From assembly GCA_050486285.1 (NCBI GenBank), contig JBJHCZ010000001.1:62001-126000 (forward strand): a DNA stretch of 64,000 bases. The letters run 5' to 3'. Made by a program: the position numbers and the translations under genes. This stretch comes from JAITWN01 sp050486285. Its GTDB lineage: Bacteria > Pseudomonadota > Gammaproteobacteria > SZUA-140. The notes beneath the pieces were generated by a model that worked only from the letters and a program-made list of their open reading frames with translations, had not been told where the DNA came from and made no database searches. The stretch's first letter is position 1; each line of letters begins with the position of its first letter. Shown here piece by piece: positions 50,055 through 62,107 of this stretch.

Positions 50055-51218
50055 CAATGGCAGGGTGTTGGTCATCGCGACCGGTGTTCGCGTCGGCAGC
50101 GAGGGCGCGAGCCGACGCAGCGCCTTGTCGGCGGTCGCGCGCCAGGTCGTCAGCTTGCCGCCGCAGATCGTCAGCACGCGGGGCCGCTGCGCGCGATCGG
50201 TCCCGAACATCGTTTCACGGGGGCGGTCGAACGCGCTGCCGCGACCGGCCGGCAACACCCGCAGTCCCGCGAAGGCGTCGATGACCGGCGCCTGCGCCTG
50301 CCCGGGGAAATGGCGGGCGAGGCATTCGAGCAGATAGTCCCGTTCCTGTGCCAGCGGTGCGACCGTGGCCGGGTCGCCGTGAAACGGCGTCTCGGTCGTG
50401 CCGAGCAGCAGACGTCCTTGCCACGGTATCGCGAACACCGCGCGGCGGTCGCGCGGCGCCTCCATGTAGTAGATCCCCTGCGTCAGCCGCGCATCGAGCA
50501 CGAGATGCGCGCCCTGTACCCGTTCGAGCGCGAGCGCGGGCACGCGCGGACGGATGCGCGCGAGGATATCGTTGACCCAGGGGCCCGCGGCGTTGACCAG
50601 CACGCGCGCGCGGCACTGCCGGGCCTGATCTTCCATGGCGTAGTCGACGATGCCGCCGTCTTCATCGAGCATCATGCCGTGAAACGTCGCCGGCATGCGC
50701 AACTGCGCGCCGAGGCCCTGCGCTGAATCCATGACGGCGCGGGTCAGCGCGCGATCGTCGGTCTGCGCGTCGTGATAACGGAATACCGCGCGCAGGCCGC
50801 GCGTGTCGAGACCGTCGAGGCGATCCCAGTCGCGTCGCGGCAGGGACTCGAAACCGCTCGCGCGGCCGCAGCCGGCAAGCAGCGCATACAGCGACAAGCC
50901 GGCGCGCAGTTGCCACGGCCGCCGGCGGGTATCGTCGTAGACCGGGATGTGAAACGGGACCATGCGCACCAGGCCCGGCGCGAGCCGGAGCATCAGCGCG
51001 CGCTCGGCAAGCGATTCGCGCACCAGCGCGAATTGTCCACTCTCGAGATAGCGCAGGCCGCCGTGGATCAGCTTGCTCGATCGGCTCGAGGTGGCGCAGG
51101 CGATGCCGTCGCGCTCGATCACCAGTACCGAATGACCGCGCGCGGCGGCTGCCTGGGCTATCCCGGCGCCCTGGATCCCGGCGCCGACGACGACGAGATC
51201 GAAGGCCTCAAGCGCCAT
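50049..51218 (-). CDS. glpD: FAD-dependent glycerol-3-phosphate dehydrogenase (short)
   Basis: A 389-residue flavoprotein that oxidises glycerol-3-phosphate to dihydroxyacetone phosphate, passing electrons to quinone at the inner membrane. FAD-binding FDLVVVGAGIQGAGIAQAAA, the family SSRSSKLIHGGLRYLE, VLVNAAGPWVNDI and the C-terminal GGKLTTWR are present. It ends soon after GGKLTTWRATADKAL, lacking the C-terminal helical domain (about 110 residues) of usual GlpD; whether it is a short family member or a trimmed copy is unclear. It overlaps the kinase-phosphodiesterase gene by 11 bases. Confidence 0.88.
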   Translation of the reverse strand: MALEAFDLVVVGAGIQGAGIAQAAAARGHSVLVIERDGIACATSSRSSKLIHGGLRYLESGQFALVRESLAERALMLRLAPGLVRMVPFHIPVYDDTRRRPWQLRAGLSLYALLAGCGRASGFESLPRRDWDRLDGLDTRGLRAVFRYHDAQTDDRALTRAVMDSAQGLGAQLRMPATFHGMMLDEDGGIVDYAMEDQARQCRARVLVNAAGPWVNDILARIRPRVPALALERVQGAHLVLDARLTQGIYYMEAPRDRRAVFAIPWQGRLLLGTTETPFHGDPATVAPLAQERDYLLECLARHFPGQAQAPVIDAFAGLRVLPAGRGSAFDRPRETMFGTDRAQRPRVLTICGGKLTTWRATADKALRRLAPSLPTRTPVAMTNTLPLR

Positions 51219-53424
51219 CGACGAAGCGCTCGACTTGCATGGTTTCGATCATATCGACGCCGCGCGCCGCCAACCGTCGCGCGACCGTCAGTGTGGGCAC
51301 CTCGTAGACGACCCAGCGCCAGGGGCCGTTCGGCGCCCGTCCGCGCGGCAGCTTGCGCTTGTTGCAGAACAGGAACTCCGGCGCCAGCCGGCGCGCTGCG
51401 GCGAGCTCGACGGCATCGCAGCGCGTCAGCACCCAGCCGATCGGGCAGTCGGCGAGACGGGCGGCCACGCGCAGCGCCCCGGCGTCGAACGAGATCGGCA
51501 CGCACTGTGGATGCCGCGGTTCGATCGCCGCCAGCACCGCCGCGACCGTGCGCTCGACACCGAAGGCCGCGAGGCTCTCCGGCTTGATCTCGACGAACAG
51601 CCGCAGTTGCGGCCACTGGCCCAGCCAGTCGACGATGCTGGCGAGCGTCGGTACGCGCGTGTTTTGAAAGCGATCGCCGAGGCGCCATGGCTCGCCGGCG
51701 GACAGCGCCGCGAGCGCCGCCAGCGGGCTCGAGGTGATGCGGCCTTCGGCGCCGGTCGTGCGTTTCAGCAAGTCGTCGTGAAACAGCACCGGCACGCCGT
51801 CCGCAGTCAGTTGCACATCGATCTCGATGTTGCGCAGACCGGCGCGCGCCGCCGATTCCAGCGCCGGCAGCGTATTCTCGGGATAACGCCCGGCATCGCC
51901 GCGATGGGCGACGACCGGCGGGCAGGCGGGGAGCGGGGCGGGACGTCGGCGCGCCGCGTGCGCCGGGAGCGCCCGCTCGAGTTCGATGAGCCAGCGCCGG
52001 TAACGCGCGTGCAGCGCCAGGTCAGTGTCGGGTTCGAAGACGGTCGCCGAACGCGCGGCGGGCGCCCAGCCGTCACGGCCTTTCACTGTCGCAGCGGGGT
52101 CGTATTCACGCAGCAACCAGGCAAGGCCGAGCGCGGTGGTTTCGGTTTCGTCGCTGCGTTCGATGCGCAGGCCGGTGAGGTCCGCCAGTCGGCGGCACAG
52201 TCCATCGAGCGCGGCGAGGCCGCCGCCGATGCGCAGCACGGGGGCCGGGGCGGCGAGGGCATCGATATTGACGCGCAACAGGAAGACGATGCTTTCGATG
52301 ACCGCGACCGCGCGCGCCGCGTGATCGCCGTCGCCGATAAATCGGACCGGCGCATCGGCGGTCATCCACGGCGTGCCGAGGCCGGATACGCCGTTCAGGA
52401 ACAACGGCGGCTCGGCGATCGACGCCAGCCACTGCGGCAGGGCCGCGAGATCCGCGTCCGGATGCTGTTGCGCGAGCCACTCGAGCGCGCTGCCGGCGCC
52501 GTTGACGGTCCCCTCGAGTACGCGCAACGGCTGGTTGCCGTCATCGAATGCGAGGCCATGCAGCAGCGGGCTCGGCAGGCGCGGCGCGCGATCGATGCGG
52601 CGCAGCACGAAGGCGCCGGTGCCGATCGTGGCATGCAGCCGGTCGCCCGGCGGTTCGCCCGCCGCATACAGCGCGGCCGACTGGTCGCCGGTGACGATAC
52701 GCAGCGGCAGCGGCGGGCCGTCGACGGCGAGCATGCCGAAGTCATGGAGACAGGGCACGGCCGCGGGCAGCGGGGTGTCCGGCAGCCCGAACAGCTCGAG
52801 CAGTTCCGCCGACCAGTCGTTCGCGGCGCTGTCCCACAGCAGCGTGCGCGCGGCATTGACGCGATCGACGATCAATGGGCGCTCGCGCGACAACTGAAAG
52901 ACGAGGAACGACGCCATCGGACCCCAGGCGAGCCGGTCATCGCGCAGCGCGCGGCGTACTGCGGGGAGTTCGTTCAGACACCAGCGCAGCTTGTTTGCGC
53001 CGTAGTGCGCGGACAGCGGCAGACCGGTGATCCGGCGCACCCGCGCGCGCGCGCCAGACAGGCGTTCGAGCCAGGCGGCGTCGCGGCGGTCCTGCCAGCT
53101 GATCACCGGCGACAGCGCCTCGCCGCTGTCGCGGTCCCAACAGACGATATTCGAGCGTTGCGTCGCGAGGCCGGCGGCAGTCAGCGCGGCGCGCCGTTCA
53201 CCGAGTCCGCCGAGTACCTCGTCGATCGCGCCGCGCACCGAGGCCAGCAGCGCCCCGGCCTCATATTCGACATGGTCATCGCCGGCGCGCCGGGCTTCGA
53301 GCAGGCGCGCGGCCCGGCGGACGATCCCGCCGCCGGCATCGACGATCAGCGCGCGGCTCGCGTGACCGCCCTGGTCGATCGCGAGGTACAGGGGGCCGGA
53401 TGACGGGCCTGCGGTCTCTGTCAT
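51208..53424 (-). CDS. FGGY carbohydrate (glycerol-type) kinase fused to glycerophosphodiester phosphodiesterase
   Basis: A 738-residue fusion. Residues about 12-445 are an FGGY kinase: YLAIDQGGHASRALIVD, catalytic D247 in VTGDQSA, ATIGTGAFVL and RIGGGLAA. A linker of about 50 residues leads to a glycerophosphodiester phosphodiesterase domain from about 503 with VVAHRGDAGRYPENTLPA (HRGD 507-510), IEIDVQLT (533-540), FHD 548-550 and FVEIKPES. The product could cleave glycerophosphodiesters and phosphorylate glycerol, both giving glycerol-3-phosphate for the overlapping glpD. The kinase substrate is inferred from context; FGGY enzymes act on several polyols. Confidence 0.85.
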   Translation of the reverse strand: MTETAGPSSGPLYLAIDQGGHASRALIVDAGGGIVRRAARLLEARRAGDDHVEYEAGALLASVRGAIDEVLGGLGERRAALTAAGLATQRSNIVCWDRDSGEALSPVISWQDRRDAAWLERLSGARARVRRITGLPLSAHYGANKLRWCLNELPAVRRALRDDRLAWGPMASFLVFQLSRERPLIVDRVNAARTLLWDSAANDWSAELLELFGLPDTPLPAAVPCLHDFGMLAVDGPPLPLRIVTGDQSAALYAAGEPPGDRLHATIGTGAFVLRRIDRAPRLPSPLLHGLAFDDGNQPLRVLEGTVNGAGSALEWLAQQHPDADLAALPQWLASIAEPPLFLNGVSGLGTPWMTADAPVRFIGDGDHAARAVAVIESIVFLLRVNIDALAAPAPVLRIGGGLAALDGLCRRLADLTGLRIERSDETETTALGLAWLLREYDPAATVKGRDGWAPAARSATVFEPDTDLALHARYRRWLIELERALPAHAARRRPAPLPACPPVVAHRGDAGRYPENTLPALESAARAGLRNIEIDVQLTADGVPVLFHDDLLKRTTGAEGRITSSPLAALAALSAGEPWRLGDRFQNTRVPTLASIVDWLGQWPQLRLFVEIKPESLAAFGVERTVAAVLAAIEPRHPQCVPISFDAGALRVAARLADCPIGWVLTRCDAVELAAARRLAPEFLFCNKRKLPRGRAPNGPWRWVVYEVPTLTVARRLAARGVDMIETMQVERFVDGA

Positions 53425-53578
53425 CGGCTGATCTTACTAGAGCGCCGCCGTGGTGCGCATCTGTTTCGCCGCGCGCCGGCAACGGTGTTAACATGTCAGC
53501 GATGAATCACGCATCTCGACACAGGAATACCAGTTCGGCAGGGACTCGTGATCCCCGTACAGACGACAGGGGAGACAC

Positions 53579-53779
53579 ATGGGATCGATTATCCTCAAGG
53601 TCAGCATAATCGTGCTGCTGGTCGGATTTCTCGCCTTTCTCGCCTGGGATGACTACCGCAACCGCAAGGCGCGCGAAGCCGAGGAGAAGCAGGCCGCGCT
53701 CACCGGGCCGGATCGCCGGAATGACGATCGCCGGAATGACGATCACAGGCGCGACCGCGAGGGCGGCTCCGCGGACTGA
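53579..53779 (+). CDS. Small single-helix membrane protein
   Basis: A 66-residue protein with one transmembrane helix (ILKVSIIVLLVGFLAFLAW) and a charged cytoplasmic tail rich in Arg/Asp with a duplicated RRNDD. ACAGGGGAGACAC precedes ATG 53579. It precedes the NfeD-slipin pair by 53 bases in the same direction and may be co-transcribed. No family is recognised; function is unknown. Confidence 0.6.
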   Translation: MGSIILKVSIIVLLVGFLAFLAWDDYRNRKAREAEEKQAALTGPDRRNDDRRNDDHRRDREGGSAD

Positions 53780-53832
53780 CGTCGTCCGCACGCTGCATCG
53801 CGGCGCGACAACGCCAGACGGAGGCAAGGGAC

Positions 53833-55221
53833 ATGACCGCCGGACGCCGGCTCACCCCGACAAGACTGCTGGCAGCCGCAGGCCTGTTCCTGCTCGGGCT
53901 GCTGCTCCATGTCGCCGTGCCGCCGGTCACCGCCGAGTCGCGGGGCGGGGCGGTCGTGTTCACCGTCGAGGGCGTCATCGGACCCGCCGTCGGTGACTAT
54001 CTCAAACGCGGCCTGAAGCAGGCGCAAGACGCCAACGCCGAGCTGATCATCATCCAGCTCGATACCCCCGGCGGACTCGACACCTCGATGCGCGACATCA
54101 TCCGCGAGATCATCGCCTCGCCGGTGCCGGTAGTGACCTGGGTTACGCCGAGCGGCGCGCGCGCCGCGAGCGCCGGCACCTATATCCTCTACGCCAGTCA
54201 TGTCGCGGCGATGGCGCCGGCGACCAACCTCGGCGCGGCGACGCCGGTGCAGATCGCCGGTTTTCCGGGCGGCGGCGAACAGGAAGAGGATGGCAAGTCC
54301 GGCGGCAGCGAACCGACGGCGATGGAAAAGAAGATCATCAACGACGCGGTCGCCTACATTCGCGGCCTCGCGCAGATGCGCGGGCGCAACGCCGACTGGG
54401 CCGAACTCGCGGTGCGCGAGGGCGTCAGCCTGTCGGCGCGCGAGGCGCTGGAGATGAACGTCATCGACGTCATCGCCGAGAACCTGTCGGAGCTGCTGAC
54501 GGCGATCGACGGCCGCGAGGTCGACGCGCTGGGCATGACGCGCACGCTGTCGACCGCGCAGATCCAGGTGCGCCACCAGGAGCCCGACTGGCGCTCGCGC
54601 CTGCTGGCGACGATCACCGACCCGAACATCGCCTACATCCTGATGCTGATCGGGATCTACGGCCTGATCTATGAGTTCGCGAACCCCGGCATGGTGTTCC
54701 CCGGCGTCGTCGGCGCGATCTCGCTGCTGCTGGCGCTGTTCGCGTTCCAGGTGCTGCCGATCAACTACGCCGGTCTCGCGCTGATGCTGCTCGGCATCGT
54801 GTTCATGATCGCCGAGGTGTTCCTGCCGAGCTTCGGCGCGCTCGGCATCGGCGGCGTGATCGCGTTCGTGATCGGCTCGATCATGCTGCTCGACACCGGC
54901 ATCCCCGGCTACGGCGTGTCGGTGCCGCTGATCGCGCTGTTCGCCGCGACCAGCGCGATCTTTTTCATGTTCATCCTCGGCATGCTGGTCAAGTCGCGCA
55001 AGCGTCCGGTGGTCAGCGGCGCCGAGGAGATGATCGGCGCGCTCGGCGAGGCGCTCGAGGATTTCACCGGCGCCGGCCGCGTGCGCGTCCACAGCGAGCA
55101 GTGGAACGCGCGCAGCGATACGCCGTTGCGCCGCGGCGACCGCGTCCGGGTGGTGGCAATGGACGGCCTGTCGCTGGTGGTGCGGCCGGATTCCGCTTTC
55201 GGTGAACGCAAGGAGGACTGA
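53833..55221 (+). CDS. NfeD-family membrane-bound serine protease (ClpP class)
   Basis: A 462-residue long-type NfeD protein. After a signal/anchor helix it has a ClpP-like protease domain (FTVEGVIGPAVGDYLKRGL, IIQLDTPGGLDTSMRDII, WVTPSGARAASAGTYILYA with the probable catalytic Ser), several transmembrane helices in the middle, and a C-terminal OB-fold domain (GRVRVHSEQWNARSD, LRRGDRVRVVAMDGLSLVV). Such proteins cleave the C-terminus of partner slipins. It lies one base upstream of the slipin gene, the standard pairing for membrane quality control. Confidence 0.92.
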   Translation: MTAGRRLTPTRLLAAAGLFLLGLLLHVAVPPVTAESRGGAVVFTVEGVIGPAVGDYLKRGLKQAQDANAELIIIQLDTPGGLDTSMRDIIREIIASPVPVVTWVTPSGARAASAGTYILYASHVAAMAPATNLGAATPVQIAGFPGGGEQEEDGKSGGSEPTAMEKKIINDAVAYIRGLAQMRGRNADWAELAVREGVSLSAREALEMNVIDVIAENLSELLTAIDGREVDALGMTRTLSTAQIQVRHQEPDWRSRLLATITDPNIAYILMLIGIYGLIYEFANPGMVFPGVVGAISLLLALFAFQVLPINYAGLALMLLGIVFMIAEVFLPSFGALGIGGVIAFVIGSIMLLDTGIPGYGVSVPLIALFAATSAIFFMFILGMLVKSRKRPVVSGAEEMIGALGEALEDFTGAGRVRVHSEQWNARSDTPLRRGDRVRVVAMDGLSLVVRPDSAFGERKED

Positions 55222-55222
55222 C

Positions 55223-55996
55223 ATGTCGACATATGCGATCTATCTGCTCATCGGTCTGGCCATCGCCTTTCTCGCCAGCGCGATCAAGGTGCTGCGCGAA
55301 TACGAACGCGGCGTCGTGTTCCAGCTCGGGCGCTTCTGGAAGGTCAAGGGTCCGGGACTGATCATCATCATCCCGGTGGTCCAGCAGATGGTGCGCGTCG
55401 ACCTGCGCACGGTGGTCATGGACGTGCCCAGCCAGGACGTGATCTCGCGCGACAACGTGTCGGTGCGCGTCAACGCGGTGATCTATTTCCGCGTCATCGA
55501 TCCCGAACGCGCGATCATCCAGGTCGAGGACTTCGGCATGGCGACCAGCCAGCTGGCGCAGACGACGCTGCGCTCGGTGCTCGGCCAGCACGAACTCGAC
55601 GAGATGCTCGCCGAGCGCGAGAAACTCAACGACGACATTCAGCAGATCCTCGATTCCCAGACCGATGCCTGGGGCATCAAGGTGCTGAATGTAGAGATCA
55701 AGCATGTCGATATCGACGAGAGCATGATCCGCGCGATCGCGCGCCAGGCCGAGGCCGAACGCGAGCGGCGCGCGAAGGTCATCCATGCCGAGGGCGAGTT
55801 GCAGGCCGCGGTCAAGCTGACCGAGGCCGCCGCGATCCTCGGCGGACACCCGCAGGCCCTGCAGCTGCGCTATCTGCAGACGCTCAGCGACGTCGCCGCG
55901 GAAAAGAATTCGACGATCGTGTTCCCGCTGCCGATGGACCTGATCGCGCCGTTCCAGAAGATCATCCAGGCGACCGCTGACAAGATCGATCGCTGA
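55223..55996 (+). CDS. Slipin (SPFH/stomatin-like) membrane protein
   Basis: A 257-residue band-7 protein with an N-terminal membrane helix, then the SPFH domain (LREYERGVVFQLGRF, GLIIIIPVVQQMVRVDLRT, DVPSQDVISRDNVSVRVNAV) and the coiled-coil part (ARQAEAERERRAKVIHAEGE). The C-terminus NSTIVFPLPMDLI is the hydrophobic patch that NfeD proteases cut. AAGGAGG six bases before ATG 55223 fixes the start. It is thought to form ring-like assemblies that organise membrane microdomains. Confidence 0.93.
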   Translation: MSTYAIYLLIGLAIAFLASAIKVLREYERGVVFQLGRFWKVKGPGLIIIIPVVQQMVRVDLRTVVMDVPSQDVISRDNVSVRVNAVIYFRVIDPERAIIQVEDFGMATSQLAQTTLRSVLGQHELDEMLAEREKLNDDIQQILDSQTDAWGIKVLNVEIKHVDIDESMIRAIARQAEAERERRAKVIHAEGELQAAVKLTEAAAILGGHPQALQLRYLQTLSDVAAEKNSTIVFPLPMDLIAPFQKIIQATADKIDR

Positions 55997-56117
55997 TGTC
56001 AAGCGGTTTCGGCGCGCGCGCGGTCAACGCGCATGCGCCGGCGACCGCGGTGCTATAATCGGCATCGACGCGCGACCGTGACCGCGCGCACGAACCGAAG
56101 GTAGCGCCGCCATCCAT

Positions 56118-56576
56118 ATGCTGACGACAGCGGGCAAACCCTGCATCCGCAGCCTGATGCCGCTGTATGAAGAAAACTACCGCCTGTTGACGCGCTTCAT
56201 GCCCGGCTTGCGCGGCTTGCGGGTGCCGGCAACGCTGATGCTCGACGGCCTGCCCGCCATCCGCGTGTCGCTGCTCGAATGCAGCCGCTATACCACCAGC
56301 GGCCTGATCTGCCAGGCCTTCGCGCATCATCAGCCGCAATTCCTGCGCGACCTGCTGATCGGCTTTCGCGCCTGTCATGATGCGCAACTGGTGGAGGTCC
56401 TTGCCTACCAGGGCCGCGCCCGCTTCGCGCCGTACTATCGCTATCCGAATCGCGACATGCGCAGCCCGCTCGAGAAACGCCAGGTCAATCTGTTCCTCGG
56501 CGAGTGGCTGCGTGCCCGCCTGCGCCGGGGCCAGTCCCTCGACGTCCCGGCCGACGGGCGCACGTGTCTGACTTGA
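56118..56576 (+). CDS. DUF1249 (YqiB-like) protein
   Basis: A 152-residue soluble protein of DUF1249. MPLYEENYRLLTRFMPGL, VSLLECSRYTTSGLICQAF and the closing FLGEWLRARLRRGQS match the family. E. coli YqiB lies beside a cAMP phosphodiesterase gene, but here the neighbours are the slipin gene and carAB. The function is not known. A start at 56118 (ATG) fits homology; the upstream 120 bases hold no gene I can see. Confidence 0.85.
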   Translation: MLTTAGKPCIRSLMPLYEENYRLLTRFMPGLRGLRVPATLMLDGLPAIRVSLLECSRYTTSGLICQAFAHHQPQFLRDLLIGFRACHDAQLVEVLAYQGRARFAPYYRYPNRDMRSPLEKRQVNLFLGEWLRARLRRGQSLDVPADGRTCLT

Positions 56577-56604
56577 AAGTCGATTTTGCTTCGGGACGCG
56601 CGCA

Positions 56605-56634
56605 TGGACAGCGCCGGGAGTCATCGGTTAGAAT
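56605..56634 (+). promoter_or_regulatory. Probable sigma70 promoter of carAB
   Basis: TGGACA at 56605-56610 and TAGAAT at 56629-56634 are separated by 18 bases. Transcription would begin near 56641, leaving a leader of about 100 bases before carA that contains an intrinsic-terminator-like hairpin. Confidence 0.55.
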
Positions 56635-56687
56635 TGCTTAGGTCTTGAATTATGAGTGGTTTTCCGATCATCACGGCGTCGTCCGGG

Positions 56688-56723
56688 AACGGGAGGGTCA
56701 TGTCGACCGCTCCCGTTTTGTTT
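56688..56723 (+). terminator. Terminator/attenuator hairpin upstream of carA
   Basis: AACGGGAG (56688-56695) pairs with CTCCCGTT (56710-56717), and an inner GGTC/GACC stem is stacked inside it with a five-base loop. The stem runs directly into TTGTTT (56718-56723), a U-rich tail. A 25-codon frame, ATG 56652 to TGA 56727-56729, spans this hairpin and could encode a leader peptide. The carA TTG follows at 56745. Confidence 0.6.
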
Positions 56724-56744
56724 GTCTGAATCTGGGAGAGGCAA

Positions 56745-57896
56745 TTGCAATCACCAGCCCTGCTGGCGCTCGCGGACGGTTCGCTGTTTCGCGGCATCTC
56801 GATCGGCGCGAGCGGGCGCGCCGTCGGCGAGGTCGTCTTCAATACCGCGATGACGGGTTACCAGGAGGTCATGACCGATCCCTCCTACGAACGCCAGATC
56901 GTCACCTTCACCTGCCCGCACATCGGTAATACCGGCGTCAATCCGGAGGACGAGGAGTCGGGCGGCGTGCGCACCGCCGGCATCGTGATCCGTAATCTGT
57001 CGATGGTCGCCAGCAACTGGCGTTCGCGCGAATCGCTGGCCGATTACCTGCAGCGTCACCGCGTCGTCGGCATCGCCGGCGTCGATACCCGCCGGCTGAC
57101 CCGCGTGCTGCGCGAGAAGGGCGCGCAGAGCGGCTGTATCCTCGCTGGCGATGACCTCGGGGAGGCCGCCGCGCTGGCCGCCGCGCGCGCGTTCCCCGGC
57201 CTCGTCGGCATGGATCTCGCGCGCGAAGTCACGACCGCCGAGGCCTATGCCTGGCGCGACGGCAGCATCGATATCGACGCCGGCGCGGCGGCGCGGCTCG
57301 CTGACGGCGACGCCCGCTATCACGTCGTCGCCTTCGACTTCGGCGTCAAGCGCAACATCCTGCGGCTGCTGGTCGACCGCGGTTGTCGCGTCACCGTGGT
57401 GCCGGCGCGAACGACGGCGACCGAGGTGCTGGCGCTGCGTCCTGACGGCGTGTTTCTGTCGAACGGTCCCGGTGATCCCGAGCCCTGCGACTATGCGATC
57501 GCCGCGATACGCGCGTTGCTCGACCACGGCATGCCGATATTCGGCATCTGTCTCGGTCACCAGCTGCTCGGCCTTGCCGCCGGCGCGCGCACGCTCAAGA
57601 TGAAGTTCGGCCATCACGGCGCCAACCATCCGGTCATCGATCTCGAGTCGGGCGTCGTCCATATCACCAGCCAGAATCACGGCTTCGCGGTCGACGAGGG
57701 GTCGTTGCCTGCGCACCTGCAGGCGACCCATCGCTCGCTGTTCGACGGCAGCCTGCAGGGCATCCGCCATCGCGACCGTCCGGCCTTCGGTTTCCAGGGG
57801 CATCCCGAATCGTCGCCGGGGCCGCATGACATCCGCCCGCTGTTCGACCGCTTCATCGCGCTGATGGACCGCGGCCGCGCCACGATAACAGGCTGA
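56745..57896 (+). CDS. carA: Carbamoyl-phosphate synthase small (glutaminase) subunit
   Basis: A 383-residue subunit that hydrolyses glutamine and channels ammonia to CarB for pyrimidine and arginine synthesis. N-terminal FNTAMTGYQEVMTDPSY and PHIGNTGVNPEDEES are typical. The glutaminase domain has the catalytic Cys in GICLGHQLLGL, with ITSQNHGFAVDE and FGFQGHPESSPGPHD giving the His and Glu. The TTG at 56745 has GAGAGG four bases upstream and starts where homology does; no ATG is better. It is followed by carB after seven bases. Confidence 0.96.
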   Translation: MQSPALLALADGSLFRGISIGASGRAVGEVVFNTAMTGYQEVMTDPSYERQIVTFTCPHIGNTGVNPEDEESGGVRTAGIVIRNLSMVASNWRSRESLADYLQRHRVVGIAGVDTRRLTRVLREKGAQSGCILAGDDLGEAAALAAARAFPGLVGMDLAREVTTAEAYAWRDGSIDIDAGAAARLADGDARYHVVAFDFGVKRNILRLLVDRGCRVTVVPARTTATEVLALRPDGVFLSNGPGDPEPCDYAIAAIRALLDHGMPIFGICLGHQLLGLAAGARTLKMKFGHHGANHPVIDLESGVVHITSQNHGFAVDEGSLPAHLQATHRSLFDGSLQGIRHRDRPAFGFQGHPESSPGPHDIRPLFDRFIALMDRGRATITG

Positions 57897-57903
57897 CGTC
57901 GAG

Positions 57904-61179
<3,276 letters not shown>

Positions 61180-61597
61180 GCTGAAGACCGTGGCGCGTCC
61201 ACGCGTGATCCAGGCCATTGCCGAGGCGCGTGAACACGGCGACCTGCGCGAGAACGCCGAGTATCACGCGGCGAAGGAACAGCAGGGCTTCATCGAGGGC
61301 CGCATCGCCGAGATCGACCTGAAGCTCGCCAATGCCCAGATCATCGACGTGACGACGCTGGACGCCGGCGGCAAGGTGGTGTTCGGCGCGACCGTCGATC
61401 TGATCGACGAGGACAGCGGCGAGAAGGTCAGCTATCAGATCGTCGGCGAGGACGAGGCCGACATCAAGGCCGGCCGCATCTCGGTCAGCTCGCCGATCGC
61501 GCGCGCGCTGATCGGCAAGGAGGCCGGCGACATCGCAGTGGTCAACGCCCCGGCCGGCAAGCGCGAATACGAGGTCGTCGCGGTCCGCTATATCTGA

Positions 61598-61758
61598 GGG
61601 ATCAACGACTCTGACCCCTTGATCTGCCGAGCCCGGGAGGGAAGCAGCGGCTCCGGCCACGGGATCCGCTGATGGGGCGGGTTCGTGCGCTCCGGGCGCA
61701 CGGCGGCCGCACACCCTCCGGAAAGCGATGCAGCCCGCAAAGCTCGTCAGATAAATGC
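61598..61758. other. Non-coding gap with partial palindromic repeat
   Basis: A 161-base convergent gap between greA and yhbY. It contains a GATCAA/TTGATC inverted repeat (61600-61605 and 61619-61624) whose loop holds CTCTGACCCC, shared with the palindrome at 39529. This can act as a terminator for greA. No gene or RNA motif is recognised in the remaining 130 bases. Confidence 0.45.
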
Positions 61759-62058
61759 TCAGTCGGAGGCGGGCAGTGCGATGACCGGCTTTTTCGCCGG
61801 CCGGTAGATCACCGCGATGCGGCCGATGCTCTGGACCCAGTCGCTTTTGGTGCCCGCGCAGATCTCGTGGGACATCGCCTCGCGCGCGTCGCGGTCGGCG
61901 ACGTTCAGGCGTATCTTGATCAGTTCGTGGTGGCCGAGCGCGCCGTCGATCTCGGCGAGGACGGCCGGGGTCAGGCCCTTCTGGCCGGTCGTGACCACCG
62001 GGCGGAGACTGTGGGCGAGGGCGCGCAGGTGGCTGCGTTGTCTGGGGGTCAGTGTCAT
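61759..62058 (-). CDS. yhbY: YhbY/CRM-domain RNA-binding ribosome assembly protein
   Basis: A 99-residue CRM-domain protein that binds pre-50S ribosomal particles. The family block LTPRQRSHLRALAHSLRPVV followed by TGQKGLT, the GALGHHELIKIRLN strand and GRIAVIYRPAKK are present. ATG 62058 begins the homology; the upstream in-frame codons add an unrelated stretch. It is divergent from rlmE with 49 bases between, the usual position of this gene in Gammaproteobacteria. Confidence 0.92.
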   Translation of the reverse strand: MTLTPRQRSHLRALAHSLRPVVTTGQKGLTPAVLAEIDGALGHHELIKIRLNVADRDAREAMSHEICAGTKSDWVQSIGRIAVIYRPAKKPVIALPASD

Positions 62059-62107
62059 GGCGCCCGAATTGTAGCCCATATCCCCTTGTCGACTAAAGAT
62101 TAAATTC

